Assembly: GCA_025362115.1 (NCBI GenBank)
Contig: JANYIK010000025.1
Span: forward strand, 1-18,746
Length of the DNA: 18,746 nucleotides
Direction: 5' to 3'
Source: Methylophilaceae bacterium
Lineage (GTDB): Bacteria; Pseudomonadota; Gammaproteobacteria; Burkholderiales; Methylophilaceae
In this document: in pieces, positions 7,555 to 15,711 of the stretch
Layout of the letters: each line of letters starts with the position of its first letter
Position numbering within the stretch: the stretch's first letter is position 1
Program-made: the position numbers and the translations under genes
Notes under the pieces: generated by a model
What the model saw: only the letters and a program-made list of their open reading frames with translations
Database searches by the model: none
What the model was told of the DNA's origin: nothing

Positions 7555-7588
7555 ATACTGTCCCAACTATAAATCAGGAGAGGCAAAA

Positions 7589-8884
7589 ATGCAGCATGAT
7601 TCCCAAAATGGTCATAAACAGGATGTAACTTCATCTCGTTTTATCAGTGCTCTCACCAAAAATACAGTCGCACTGATTCTTGCTGGCGGGCGCGGTTCGC
7701 GGCTAAAGGCCCTTACCGATTGGCGCACAAAACCAGCCGTGCCTTTTGGTGGCAAGTTCCGCATTATAGACTTTCCTCTGTCTAACTGTATGAACTCCGG
7801 GATACGCCGAATTGGCGTGGTGACGCAATACAAGTCACACAGCTTGATTCAGCATATACAACGCGGCTGGAATTTTTTGAGCGGCGAATTTAACGAATTT
7901 GTAGAATTGCTGCCAGCACAACAACGCATTGAAGAGAAGTGGTATGAGGGTACCGCCGATGCGGTTTTCCAGAACTTGGACATACTGCATATGATGAGCC
8001 CTGAGTACGTATTGATTTTGGCGGGTGATCATATATACAAGATGGACTATGGCCAAATGCTGGCGGCGCATGTACGCAATGAAGCTGACATGACGGTCGC
8101 GTGCATCAATGTACCGATTAGTGATGCCAAGGAGTTTGGTGTAGTAGGTGTGGATGATAATGATCGGATTATCCAGTTCCGTGAGAAACCTACAGACCCG
8201 GATCCAATCCCAGATGACCCTACGCAATCATTTGCCAGTATGGGGATCTACGTGTTTAACGCCAAGTTTCTATACGAGCAGTTGATACGTGACGCCGACG
8301 ATCCATCATCTAACCATGATTTTGGTCAGAACATCATCCCCTACCTGATTAGCCGATACCGTGTTTATGCCCATAGGTTTTCCGATAGTTGCGTGGGTAG
8401 CCACAACTACTGGCGCGATGTGGGAACAGTGGATGCTTATTGGGAGGCCAATATGGAGCTTACCAAGGTGGTTCCAGATCTGAATATGTACGATAAAGAC
8501 TGGCCAATCTGGACTTATCAGGAACAATTGCCCCCCGCCAAATTTGTATTTGATGAAGACGAAAGACGTGGCCATGCAGTGGACTCTCTAGTGTCTGGGG
8601 GCTGCATTCTGAGCGGTTCCAACGTGAGGCGATCCTTGTTATTCTCAGATGTGCGTGTGCATAGCTATAGCGCTATTGAAGACAGCGTCATATTGCCCAA
8701 ATGTGAAATTGGGCGCTTTGTCATGTTAAAAAAGGTTGTGATTGATAAAGGCTGCATCATCCCCGAAGGGATGCGTATCGGTTTTGACGTGGAAGAAGAT
8801 CGCAAACGTTTTTATGTTTCAGAAAAAGGGGTAACCCTAGTAACACCAGAAATGCTTGGACAACGAGCTCATTATTCGCGATAA
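7589..8884 (+). CDS. glgC: Glucose-1-phosphate adenylyltransferase (ADP-glucose pyrophosphorylase)
   Basis: Forms ADP-glucose from ATP and glucose-1-phosphate, the committed and usually allosteric step of bacterial glycogen synthesis. It is 431 residues, the same length as E. coli GlgC. The N-terminal nucleotidyltransferase domain has LILAGGRGSRLKALT (29-43) and KPAVPFGGKFRIIDFPLSN (48-66). Catalytic Asp147 is in LAGDHIYKMDY (E. coli Asp142). FREKP is the sugar-phosphate Lys region. Lys40 (RLK) matches the E. coli fructose-1,6-bisphosphate site residue Lys39, so activation by a glycolytic intermediate is plausible. The C-terminal left-handed beta-helix is intact. A strong RBS (AGGAG, 7576-7580) precedes ATG 7589. 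It heads the plus-strand run glgC-GH57-GH57-glk; glgA is not adjacent. Confidence 0.97.
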   Translation: MQHDSQNGHKQDVTSSRFISALTKNTVALILAGGRGSRLKALTDWRTKPAVPFGGKFRIIDFPLSNCMNSGIRRIGVVTQYKSHSLIQHIQRGWNFLSGEFNEFVELLPAQQRIEEKWYEGTADAVFQNLDILHMMSPEYVLILAGDHIYKMDYGQMLAAHVRNEADMTVACINVPISDAKEFGVVGVDDNDRIIQFREKPTDPDPIPDDPTQSFASMGIYVFNAKFLYEQLIRDADDPSSNHDFGQNIIPYLISRYRVYAHRFSDSCVGSHNYWRDVGTVDAYWEANMELTKVVPDLNMYDKDWPIWTYQEQLPPAKFVFDEDERRGHAVDSLVSGGCILSGSNVRRSLLFSDVRVHSYSAIEDSVILPKCEIGRFVMLKKVVIDKGCIIPEGMRIGFDVEEDRKRFYVSEKGVTLVTPEMLGQRAHYSR

Positions 8885-8907
8885 ACAATAAAAAGAAACT
8901 TTTAATT

Positions 8908-10638
8908 ATGCACAGAAAACTTAGGATTTGCCTTTACTGGCACATGCATCAGCCGGATTATCGTGACTACCTAAGCGGTGAGTTTATATTGCCCTGGACC
9001 TATCTACACGCCATCAAGGATTACACCGACATGGCGTACCACCTGGAGCAAAACCCACAGGCCAAGGTCACTTTCAACTATGTGCCAGTATTGCTGGATC
9101 AACTAGAAGAATATGCCAAGCAGCTCAAGTCCGGTAAAGTCAGCGATCCGTTATTGAGTTTACTGGCCGAGAAAGATTTGAGCAAAGTCACGCAACAACA
9201 ACGCCAGCTTATTTTGGAAAGTTGTTTCCGTGGCAACCACGAAAAAATGATCGCACCGTTCCCGCACTATCAGCGTCTGTTCAATATCTACCAGCTATTT
9301 GCGGATGATGAAGACGACCATGCCTATCTTTCTGGCCAGTATCTAGCAGATTTGATTACTTGGTATCACTTGTCGTGGATGGGCGAGAGTATACGTCGCG
9401 GTTCGGAACTGGTGGTGCGGCTGATGGCGCAGGGTGGCAAGTTCACTGCAAAAGACCGCAAAGCGCTGTTTGATTTGATAGGGAACATTATCATTGAGTT
9501 GATCCCGCGCCACCGCGCCTTGTCTAAAGCTGGCCGCATCGAAATCTCTACTACGCCTCACTACCACCCCATTTTGCCTTTGTTGCTGGATTTCAACAGC
9601 GCGCGAGAGGCTGCTCCCGATATGCCTTTGCCAGACAACAAACGCTATCCCGGAGGTATGACACGTGCACATCGTCACGCCGAATCCGCCATCCAGTCGC
9701 ATCAACAGCGTTTTGGGCAAAGACCCAATGGCGTATGGCCAGCCGAAGGTGGCGTGTCGCACGCGGCGCTGATGTTGTTGGCCAAACAAGGTTTTGGCTG
9801 GGCGGCCACGGGTGAAGGCGTGCTGAACAATAGTTTGCGTAAACTTCATGGTGAAGCCGGAATATATGAGGATAAACGCCATTTATATCGGCCTTATCGC
9901 GTCCGTGATAACCACGACGAGATTCTTTGTTTCTTTCGCGATGACAGGCTGTCAGACAAAATAGGCTTTGAATACGCCAATTGGCACGGGCGCGACGCGG
10001 TGAATGACTTGGTGGGCGAATTGGAAGGCATCATGCACCGTTTTCCAGAGGGCGAAACCCCTGTGGTCAGCATCATTCTGGATGGCGAAAATGCTTGGGA
10101 ATATTACCCCTACAACGGCTATTATTTTCTCACCGATTTATATCAAACATTGGCCGAGCATCCCTGCATAGAAATGAGTACTTTTAGTGAGGTGGCGGCA
10201 CTGTGCGAGCAGCCGGGCGTGGCGAAAATAAACCCCGGCAGCTTACCCAGCATGGTCGCTGGTAGCTGGGTGTATGGCACGTTCAGCACCTGGATGGGCG
10301 ACGGTGCCAAAAACCGCGCATGGGATTTACTGTGCGAAGCCAAGCAAAATTACGATTTGGTAGTTGCCAGCGGGCGTTTGAGCAAAGCTGAAATCGAAGC
10401 CGCCGAGCGCCAACTGGGAGATTGCGAAGGCTCTGATTGGTTCTGGTGGTTTGGCGACTACAACCCATCCGGCAGCGTGCAAAGTTTTGATTTACTGTTT
10501 AGGCGTAATTTAAGCAATCTATATCGCCTGCTCAAACTGCCAACACCCTCGAATTTGGCGCATGTGATCAGCCGTGGCAACACTGCGAGCGGTGATGGTG
10601 CTGAAGCGGCAGGAGCGATGCGACGAGGGCAAGAATAG
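8908..10638 (+). CDS. Glycoside hydrolase family 57 protein (COG1449 alpha-amylase/alpha-mannosidase group)
   Basis: A cytoplasmic 576-residue alpha-glucan-active enzyme with no signal peptide. GH57 conserved regions can be followed: HMHQPDYRDY (12-21, region 1), ISTTPHYHPILPLL (213-226, region 2), GVWPAEGGVS (275-284) with predicted nucleophile Glu280 (region 3), and SIILDGENAWEYYP (388-401) with predicted acid/base Asp392 (region 4). The C-terminal helical part has GDGAKNRAWDLL and SDWFWWFGDYNP, as in intracellular COG1449 proteins. Acting on glycogen or maltodextrins is inferred from its place 23 bp after glgC. Substrate and product (maltose, glucose or branched oligomers) cannot be told from sequence. 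The ribosome binding site is poor (A-rich, no GG), so translation may depend on readthrough from glgC. The last 25 or so residues are a low-complexity Gly/Ala tail. Confidence 0.88.
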   Translation: MHRKLRICLYWHMHQPDYRDYLSGEFILPWTYLHAIKDYTDMAYHLEQNPQAKVTFNYVPVLLDQLEEYAKQLKSGKVSDPLLSLLAEKDLSKVTQQQRQLILESCFRGNHEKMIAPFPHYQRLFNIYQLFADDEDDHAYLSGQYLADLITWYHLSWMGESIRRGSELVVRLMAQGGKFTAKDRKALFDLIGNIIIELIPRHRALSKAGRIEISTTPHYHPILPLLLDFNSAREAAPDMPLPDNKRYPGGMTRAHRHAESAIQSHQQRFGQRPNGVWPAEGGVSHAALMLLAKQGFGWAATGEGVLNNSLRKLHGEAGIYEDKRHLYRPYRVRDNHDEILCFFRDDRLSDKIGFEYANWHGRDAVNDLVGELEGIMHRFPEGETPVVSIILDGENAWEYYPYNGYYFLTDLYQTLAEHPCIEMSTFSEVAALCEQPGVAKINPGSLPSMVAGSWVYGTFSTWMGDGAKNRAWDLLCEAKQNYDLVVASGRLSKAEIEAAERQLGDCEGSDWFWWFGDYNPSGSVQSFDLLFRRNLSNLYRLLKLPTPSNLAHVISRGNTASGDGAEAAGAMRRGQE

Positions 10639-10703
10639 GTTTGGTAGCAAAGGCTGGATCGCTTACGCCACTAAAGGCAAACCAAGAAAATGGGAGAGAC
10701 TAA

Positions 10704-12719
10704 ATGGCAAAAACTGTAACCCTACTGTTAGGTGTCCACGCCCATCAACCTGTCGGTAACTTTACCCACGTGCTGGAAGATGCTCACGTGCGTTGCTACG
10801 GCCCTTTTCTGCGTGTGTTGCACCAGTATCCTGACTTTAAATTTGCCATCCACTACAGCGGCTGGTTGTTGGATTACTTGCTTAAACATTACCCCAAAGA
10901 CCTGCAGCTACTCAAAGAAATGGTCAAGCGCGGTCAGGCCGAGTTATTTGGTGGAGGTTACACGGAGCCCGTGCTTGCAGCGATTCCCTCGAAAGATCGC
11001 GTTGGTCAAATCAAAACACTCTCCGAATATCTCAAAAAGAAGTTAGGTCAAGCTCCTCAAGGCGCGTGGCTCACCGAGCGCGTTTGGGAGGCTACTGTGG
11101 TACCAGGCCTAGCGGATGCGGGGATTGATTACGTCACAGTAGATGACTATCACTTCCTCTGTACTGGCAAAGCAGCCAACACCTTGAACGGTTTTTATAC
11201 CACTGAAGAAGATGGCCGTACCCTAGATCTATTTCCCATCTCTGAGCCATTACGCTATCGCCTGCCTTTTTCTACAGCAGAAGAGGCGGTGACATATATG
11301 GAAAGTCTGGCAGACGACACTGGTCAAGCCGCTGCCATCTATTTTGACGATATCGAAAAATTTGGCATTTGGCCAGAAACCTATGCTTGGGTGTATGAAA
11401 AAGGCTGGTTGAAGGCATTTATTGAAGGCGTATTAGCTTCTAAAATCGTCAAGACTATGAAATACAGCGATTACCACGCCCAGGCCAAAACGCGTGGCGT
11501 GGTGTATCTGCCTACGGCTTCATATAGTGAGATGAACGAGTGGGCGATGCCCGTGCCAGCTGCACATTATTACGCCGACATGGTAGACCGCGAAAAACGC
11601 GAAGGTCGTTGGGAGCAGACCAAGCCTTTTGTGCGTGGCGGTATTTGGCGTAACTTTTTCATGCGATTTCCAGAATCCAACTGGGCTCACAAGCGCATGT
11701 TGTCTTTGTCGCAGCGTTATCATGCCTTGCCTCATACGCAACAAACAGCAGATATGCTGCGCTTGCTCTATGAAACGCAAGCCAATGATGCCTATTGGCA
11801 TGGCTTGTTTGGCGGGTTGTATTTGCCGCATTTGCGGCGCGCGGTATATAACGCTCTGGTCGAGCTGGAAAGCTTGCTGGACGTGGTGGACGCACGCCCA
11901 GCCAGAAGCGCTTGTGACTTGGACTTGGATGGACACGAAGAGGTGTTTTTGCAAAATGGCGAACTGCAAGCTGTGGTGCGTTTGGATGGCACGGCCTCCA
12001 TCACCGAGTTTGACAGTTACAAGTTACGTCACAACTTTGGCGATACACTCTCGCGCCAGACCGAGCATTACCACCGCAAGGTGCATGCCTCACAGGAACA
12101 CGGACATGACGGTGAGGGTATCGCCAATCCACATGAACGCATGGTCTCCAAGCACGAAATTTCAGCAGAAGACTTGGCGACCGATATTCACGCCAAAACT
12201 CTTTTCCACGACTCTTGGCAGCCTAAAATAGATGACCCACTGCATACTGTCAGTTATCAAGCGGCGGAAGGTAGGGGCAAAGCCCCCACCTTGTCCTTTG
12301 CAGGGGTATTTGATGGTTACACTGTGGTGAAAAAAATTGAGTTGACCGGCAAAAAACTCAATGTGGAGTATCACTTTGATCCTTTAACCAGCGGCATTTT
12401 TAGCGTAGAAATCAACCTCGCCATGCCTAGCTGTGATGGGCCTGCTGGACGTTTCAGGGTGGGCGGGCACGTCCCCAGCGGTTTCGGCCAGCCCTTGAAC
12501 GTGGAAAGATTTAGCGAAATTTTACTGGAAGACGAAGTGTTGGGCGGAATTGTCAGGCTTTCCAGTGACCAAGAAGCCAGATTTGATGCCGTACCGCACT
12601 TCAGCGTGTCGCAATCAGAAGCTGGGTTTGAGAAGATTATGCAGGCGGTAACCATGGTGTTATCTTGGGATTTACGCAAGGTAAAGGGTGTCATTACGGT
12701 GGCCTTAGAAGTCGCGTAA
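10704..12719 (+). CDS. GH57 4-alpha-glucanotransferase / alpha-amylase (Thermococcus litoralis TLGT type)
   Basis: A 671-residue cytoplasmic enzyme close in length to the archaeal 4-alpha-glucanotransferase (659). The N-terminal GH57 barrel has GVHAHQPVGNF (10-20), FGGGYTEPVLA (82-92) and GAWLTERVWEA (120-130) with nucleophile Glu125 (TLGT Glu123). YFDDIEKFGIWP (213-224) carries acid/base Asp216 (TLGT Asp214). A DUF1925-like helical segment with NDAYWHGLFGGLYLPHLR (361-378) and a DUF1926-like C-terminal beta domain (about 400-671) follow. It probably moves alpha-1,4 chain segments between maltodextrins, or trims them, during glycogen turnover. Transferase versus amylase activity cannot be decided by eye. 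The RBS GGGAGAG precedes the ATG. It lies 65 bp after the other GH57 gene, to which it shows little resemblance outside the family motifs, so this is not a recent tandem duplication. Confidence 0.9.
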   Translation: MAKTVTLLLGVHAHQPVGNFTHVLEDAHVRCYGPFLRVLHQYPDFKFAIHYSGWLLDYLLKHYPKDLQLLKEMVKRGQAELFGGGYTEPVLAAIPSKDRVGQIKTLSEYLKKKLGQAPQGAWLTERVWEATVVPGLADAGIDYVTVDDYHFLCTGKAANTLNGFYTTEEDGRTLDLFPISEPLRYRLPFSTAEEAVTYMESLADDTGQAAAIYFDDIEKFGIWPETYAWVYEKGWLKAFIEGVLASKIVKTMKYSDYHAQAKTRGVVYLPTASYSEMNEWAMPVPAAHYYADMVDREKREGRWEQTKPFVRGGIWRNFFMRFPESNWAHKRMLSLSQRYHALPHTQQTADMLRLLYETQANDAYWHGLFGGLYLPHLRRAVYNALVELESLLDVVDARPARSACDLDLDGHEEVFLQNGELQAVVRLDGTASITEFDSYKLRHNFGDTLSRQTEHYHRKVHASQEHGHDGEGIANPHERMVSKHEISAEDLATDIHAKTLFHDSWQPKIDDPLHTVSYQAAEGRGKAPTLSFAGVFDGYTVVKKIELTGKKLNVEYHFDPLTSGIFSVEINLAMPSCDGPAGRFRVGGHVPSGFGQPLNVERFSEILLEDEVLGGIVRLSSDQEARFDAVPHFSVSQSEAGFEKIMQAVTMVLSWDLRKVKGVITVALEVA

Positions 12720-12722
12720 GCT

Positions 12723-12828
12723 CGTCATTCCGGCGGAGGCCGGAATCCAGACCAGCCTGTTAAAGCCAGCATCGCCTCATCTCATTCCATTGATGTTTGA
12801 CTGGATTCCGGCCTCCGCCGGAATGACG
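12723..12828. repeat. REP-like paired palindromic element upstream of glk
   Basis: Two 28-bp arms, 12723-12750 and 12801-12828, are perfect inverted copies separated by 50 bp. Each arm is itself a hairpin: ATTCCGGC and GCCGGAAT around the loop GGAG. The design is that of the 'GTCATTCCGGC...CCGGAATCCAG' intergenic repeats common in Betaproteobacteria. It fills the gap between the GH57 transferase and glk. Strong RNA structure here could attenuate or separate expression of glk. The glk frame is open through the second arm, but no coding function is likely. Confidence 0.9.
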
Positions 12829-12843
12829 GCACGAAAGGTGACC

Positions 12844-13776
12844 ATGTTCATAGGCGTTGATGTGGGTGGCACAAACCTGCGCGTAGGCGTGGTAGAGAGT
12901 AAGTCGGTGATTTGGGAGCAGCGTTATCACGCTGATTTCTCCGGGCTGTGCCAACGCCTGCAATCCATTGACGCACTGAGCGCCATCCATGCCAGCCTCG
13001 CGCAATCTCTCAGCGAGGCTATCAAGTTATACCCCACAGTCAGCGCCATAGGCATAGGCTTTCCCGGATTCATCAATCCCGCCACACAGCAAGTCACGCA
13101 GTCACCCAATTTGCCCGGCTTATTCAATGCTGATATTGCAGCGCCTCTATCCAAATTGCTTAACTTGCCGGTGGTTCTGGAAAATGATGCCCTAGCTGCG
13201 GCTTATGGCGAATTTGTCTTGGCAGGGGAACGTGCTAGCTTGATCTACTTGGGATTAGGCACAGGAGTGGGCGGTGGTTTGGTGCTGAATGGCAAGCCCT
13301 ACGGCGGTATGAACGGCGTGTCCATGGAAGTCGGGCACTTGACCGTAATTCCTAACGGCAGGCCGTGTGGTTGTGGCAACCGTGGCTGCATGGAGCAATA
13401 TGCTTCGGCAAGCGGGGTAGTGTTGAACTACGAGGAAATCAACGGTAAGGCGCTAGATACGTTGGCGATAGCGGCTTTGGCTAATCAGGGCGACATTCAA
13501 GCCTTGCAAGCTTATGCTCAAGCAGGGACAGCCTTGGCGCAGGGCTTGGCGCATATCTTGAAGGTGGTAGACGTGACAGAGGTTGTCATAGGTGGCGGGC
13601 TAAGTCTAAGCTGGGAATTATTGCAACCCGCTTTTGCTGCCAGATTAGAAGCTGACCTAATCCCCGCCTTGCGCGGCAAGGTGCAAGTCAGCATCAGTCG
13701 GGCAGGGGATCAAGCCGGGATCATTGGAGCAGCCATGCTGGCGGGTGCTTCTCCCGTCATTCCCGCCCCCGACTAA
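12844..13776 (+). CDS. Glucokinase, ROK family
   Basis: Phosphorylates free glucose to glucose-6-phosphate with ATP in the cytoplasm; in this setting the glucose would come from glycogen breakdown. The 310-residue ROK fold shows the ATP loop VDVGGTNLRVG (5-15), catalytic Asp115 in LENDALAA, and GLGTGVGGG (137-145). The ROK zinc site EVGH(165)...GRPC(175)GC(177)GNRGC(182)MEQ is also present. ATG 12844 is chosen over the in-frame ATG at 12790 because AAAGG lies 5 nt upstream, the protein then starts like its relatives, and the upstream extension would translate a palindromic repeat arm. The last residues (SPVIPAPD) are encoded by another repeat. ROK sugar kinases can also act on fructose, mannose or N-acetyl sugars; glucose is favoured by the neighbours glgC, GH57 and pgi. 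Confidence 0.9.
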   Translation: MFIGVDVGGTNLRVGVVESKSVIWEQRYHADFSGLCQRLQSIDALSAIHASLAQSLSEAIKLYPTVSAIGIGFPGFINPATQQVTQSPNLPGLFNADIAAPLSKLLNLPVVLENDALAAAYGEFVLAGERASLIYLGLGTGVGGGLVLNGKPYGGMNGVSMEVGHLTVIPNGRPCGCGNRGCMEQYASASGVVLNYEEINGKALDTLAIAALANQGDIQALQAYAQAGTALAQGLAHILKVVDVTEVVIGGGLSLSWELLQPAFAARLEADLIPALRGKVQVSISRAGDQAGIIGAAMLAGASPVIPAPD

Positions 13777-13866
13777 AAAGTTCGAGGGCAGGCTACGGCA
13801 GGAACCCAGTCAAGCGACTTGCGTTGAACCTTGGCTGGATTCTGGCCTACGCCAGCATGACGGGAG
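13751..13866. repeat. Degenerate palindromic repeat between glk and the chemoreceptor gene
   Basis: CTCCCGTCAT (13751-13760) and ATGACGGGAG (13857-13866) are perfect inverted ends of a roughly 116-bp element of the same type as the one upstream of glk. The right arm contains its own hairpin CTGGC/GCCAG around CTAC (in CTGGCCTACGCCAG). The left arm is diverged and carries the glk stop codon (13774-13776). It fills the space between convergent glk and the MCP gene, and may act as a transcription barrier in both directions, although no T-tract follows. Confidence 0.8.
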
Positions 13867-13873
13867 TAGAAAG

Positions 13874-15493
13874 TTAAGTCTTGAAATAGCTAATCGTACT
13901 GTTAAGCGAATCGGCCAGCTCGTTCAGTTTGGCCGAGGTGAGCGAGAGTTCGCTGACAAACCCGGCATTTTCATGTGCCATTCTGGTGATGGTTTCTACT
14001 TCACCCACCACAGAGTTCACCGCAAATTTTTGCTCTTTCAGTGCGTGAGAGATTTCTCCGGCGGTGGACACCACTTGTACCGTGCCTTGTTTGATCTCTA
14101 CCATCGAATTCCCCGCACGTTCGGCTTTTTGCACGCCTTGGCCTACCATCACCGTACCTTCTTCCATGCTGTTTACAGCTCTATTGGCACCTTGTTGAAT
14201 CTCGTTGATGATGCCGGAAATTTCTTGTGTGGATTTGGAGGTGCGTTCCGCCAGTTTGCGGACTTCATCCGCCACCACCGCAAAGCCACGACCTTGTTCT
14301 CCGGCGCGGGCAGCCTCAATCGCGGCGTTCAACGCTAGCAGGTTGGTCTGGTCGGCGATGTCTTTAATGACTTTCACCACGTCAGAAATCTTTTGTGAAC
14401 TGGTGCCGAGTTCGCGAATGATGTTGGAAGAATCGGTCACAGATTCTGCGATCTTATTCATTTCGTTGACCGCATCGGAGACCACCTGGCCGCCTTGATC
14501 TGAGAGCAAGCCGGCATTTTTAGCCAAGGATTCAGAATGCTCGGCATTGCTGGAAATGTTGTCAATACTGGCGCTCATTTCTTCCACGGCGCTAGCCACG
14601 CTATTGGCGGCATCGTTTTGACGTACCGAGCTGTTCAACACTTTGTCAGCAGCGGCGGAAAGCTGTTGCGCGGATTGCACGATAGATTGTGCGTTCTCTG
14701 TGATGCCCTTAATCATGCCGCGTAGCTGTATCTGCATGCTGCCGATCGCATAGAGCAAGCTGGTTTTATCACCTGGCTCCAGCATGATGTCGCGGGTGAG
14801 GTTGCCTTTGGCGATTTCACGGGCAATGCCACGTGCGTACATCGGCTCGATACCCAATTGCATTAGCAGGTTGCCGGACATTTTCCAAGCGAACAGCACG
14901 GCCACCAAGGCGCAGACCAAGCCGCCCACGATGCTGATTTTGGTGATGAGAGCGCCGGTGTTGTGAATCGCACGCACTTTGTTGCTGGTGTTGGCGACTT
15001 CAATGTTGCGGAAAGCGTTCATTTTGGATTGAATGTCCAAGGATTGCTTGTCAAAGGTTTCCATGATGACATTACCGGCTTCCAAGCCTTGTCCGACATA
15101 GGTCTCTGCCATACGTTTGCCGGTGTCGTAGTAGGTGTCGAAGGATTGACCCATCGCTTCGATTTCTTTTAACTTCTCCGGGTTGGCGGCGTAATGTTCT
15201 TTGAAAGCGTGTACGCCTTTTTTGAAACTTTCTGCGTGGGCGGCGGCATCGCCAAATGGTTCACGATCATGCGTGGCGGAAACATCGGTCAAATATTGCT
15301 GCGTCTGCACTACGTCTAACGTCATTTGGTCAGCGAGAAGCTCGTAGGGCAATAGATTGTCATCTATATCGCCTACGTCTTTTTGAATCATGTTTATTTG
15401 ATAAATAAGAAATATCAATACGCTGACGAATAGCATGATAACCACGCCAAATCCCATCATGGTCGTATTTTTGAAGGTCATATCTTTGAACAT
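13874..15493 (-). CDS. Methyl-accepting chemotaxis protein (transmembrane chemoreceptor)
   Basis: A 539-residue inner-membrane chemoreceptor. TM1 spans about 11-32 (MMGFGVVIMLFVSVLIFLIY). A periplasmic helical sensor of about 150 residues (33-180) follows, of a size fitting a four-helix bundle and containing YLTDVSATHDR. TM2 is about 181-204, then a HAMP region (about 205-258). The cytoplasmic coiled-coil signalling domain has the highly conserved tip DQTNLLALNAAIEAARAGEQ (381-400) and GRGFAVVADEVRKLAERT, which contacts CheA/CheW. No CheR-binding pentapeptide is seen at the C-terminus (ISYFKT). The frame is open 30 codons further upstream, but ATG 15493 places TM1 near the N-terminus as usual; its RBS is weak. 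The ligand cannot be deduced. No che or flagellar genes lie nearby, and no clear sigma28 or sigma54 promoter was found upstream. Confidence 0.93.
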   Translation of the reverse strand: MFKDMTFKNTTMMGFGVVIMLFVSVLIFLIYQINMIQKDVGDIDDNLLPYELLADQMTLDVVQTQQYLTDVSATHDREPFGDAAAHAESFKKGVHAFKEHYAANPEKLKEIEAMGQSFDTYYDTGKRMAETYVGQGLEAGNVIMETFDKQSLDIQSKMNAFRNIEVANTSNKVRAIHNTGALITKISIVGGLVCALVAVLFAWKMSGNLLMQLGIEPMYARGIAREIAKGNLTRDIMLEPGDKTSLLYAIGSMQIQLRGMIKGITENAQSIVQSAQQLSAAADKVLNSSVRQNDAANSVASAVEEMSASIDNISSNAEHSESLAKNAGLLSDQGGQVVSDAVNEMNKIAESVTDSSNIIRELGTSSQKISDVVKVIKDIADQTNLLALNAAIEAARAGEQGRGFAVVADEVRKLAERTSKSTQEISGIINEIQQGANRAVNSMEEGTVMVGQGVQKAERAGNSMVEIKQGTVQVVSTAGEISHALKEQKFAVNSVVGEVETITRMAHENAGFVSELSLTSAKLNELADSLNSTISYFKT

Positions 15494-15608
15494 GGTGTCA
15501 ACTCGCTTTATTTTAGAGTTTGTAAAAACGCAACAAATCTCTTGTATTTTAATAATGCCAATGAGACTTAAAGCTTGCCGCATTGCTCCGTCATCTTGAT
15601 GCCACGTA

Positions 15609-15631
15609 CCTGTATCTAAATCTTGTACAGG
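15609..15631. promoter_or_regulatory. Short palindrome in the region upstream of the MCP gene
   Basis: CCTGTA (15609-15614) and TACAGG (15626-15631) form a perfect 6-bp inverted repeat with an 11-bp AT-rich centre, in the 218-bp AT-rich gap between the chrA stop and the MCP start. The shape resembles a dimeric repressor operator, but a match this short can arise by chance. I see no convincing promoter pair in the rest of this gap. Confidence 0.25.
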
Positions 15632-15711
15632 ACTTTATCTAACTTTATGCAATGCTATCTTAACAATATCTTTGCGCCTTTACACCTCATATTACCTAAT
15701 CTTTTTTGTTT

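Noticed and set aside
9343..9882. 179-codon minus-strand open frame
   Set aside because: Antisense shadow of the first GH57 gene, no RBS or family resemblance.
10639..10703. 65-bp gap between the two GH57 genes, checked for terminator or promoter
   Set aside because: Only a 6-bp GGTTTG/CAAACC inverted repeat 34 bp apart was seen; too weak to call.
11629..12231. 200-codon open frame on the plus strand
   Set aside because: Out-of-frame shadow within the GH57 transferase gene, rich in Cys/Trp/Met as expected of a shifted frame.
12270..12290. Hairpin GGTAGGGGC/GCCCCCACC inside the GH57 transferase gene, considered as a terminator
   Set aside because: It has one mismatch, no T-tract, and lies inside an intact reading frame (AEGRGKAPT).
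12790..12843. In-frame upstream extension of glucokinase from ATG 12790
   Set aside because: It would translate the right arm of the palindromic repeat; ATG 12844 has a spaced RBS and matches ROK N-termini.
13724..14338. 204-codon open frame spanning the glk end, the repeat and antisense MCP
   Set aside because: It runs through a repeat and is antisense to the most conserved part of the chemoreceptor; no recognisable product.
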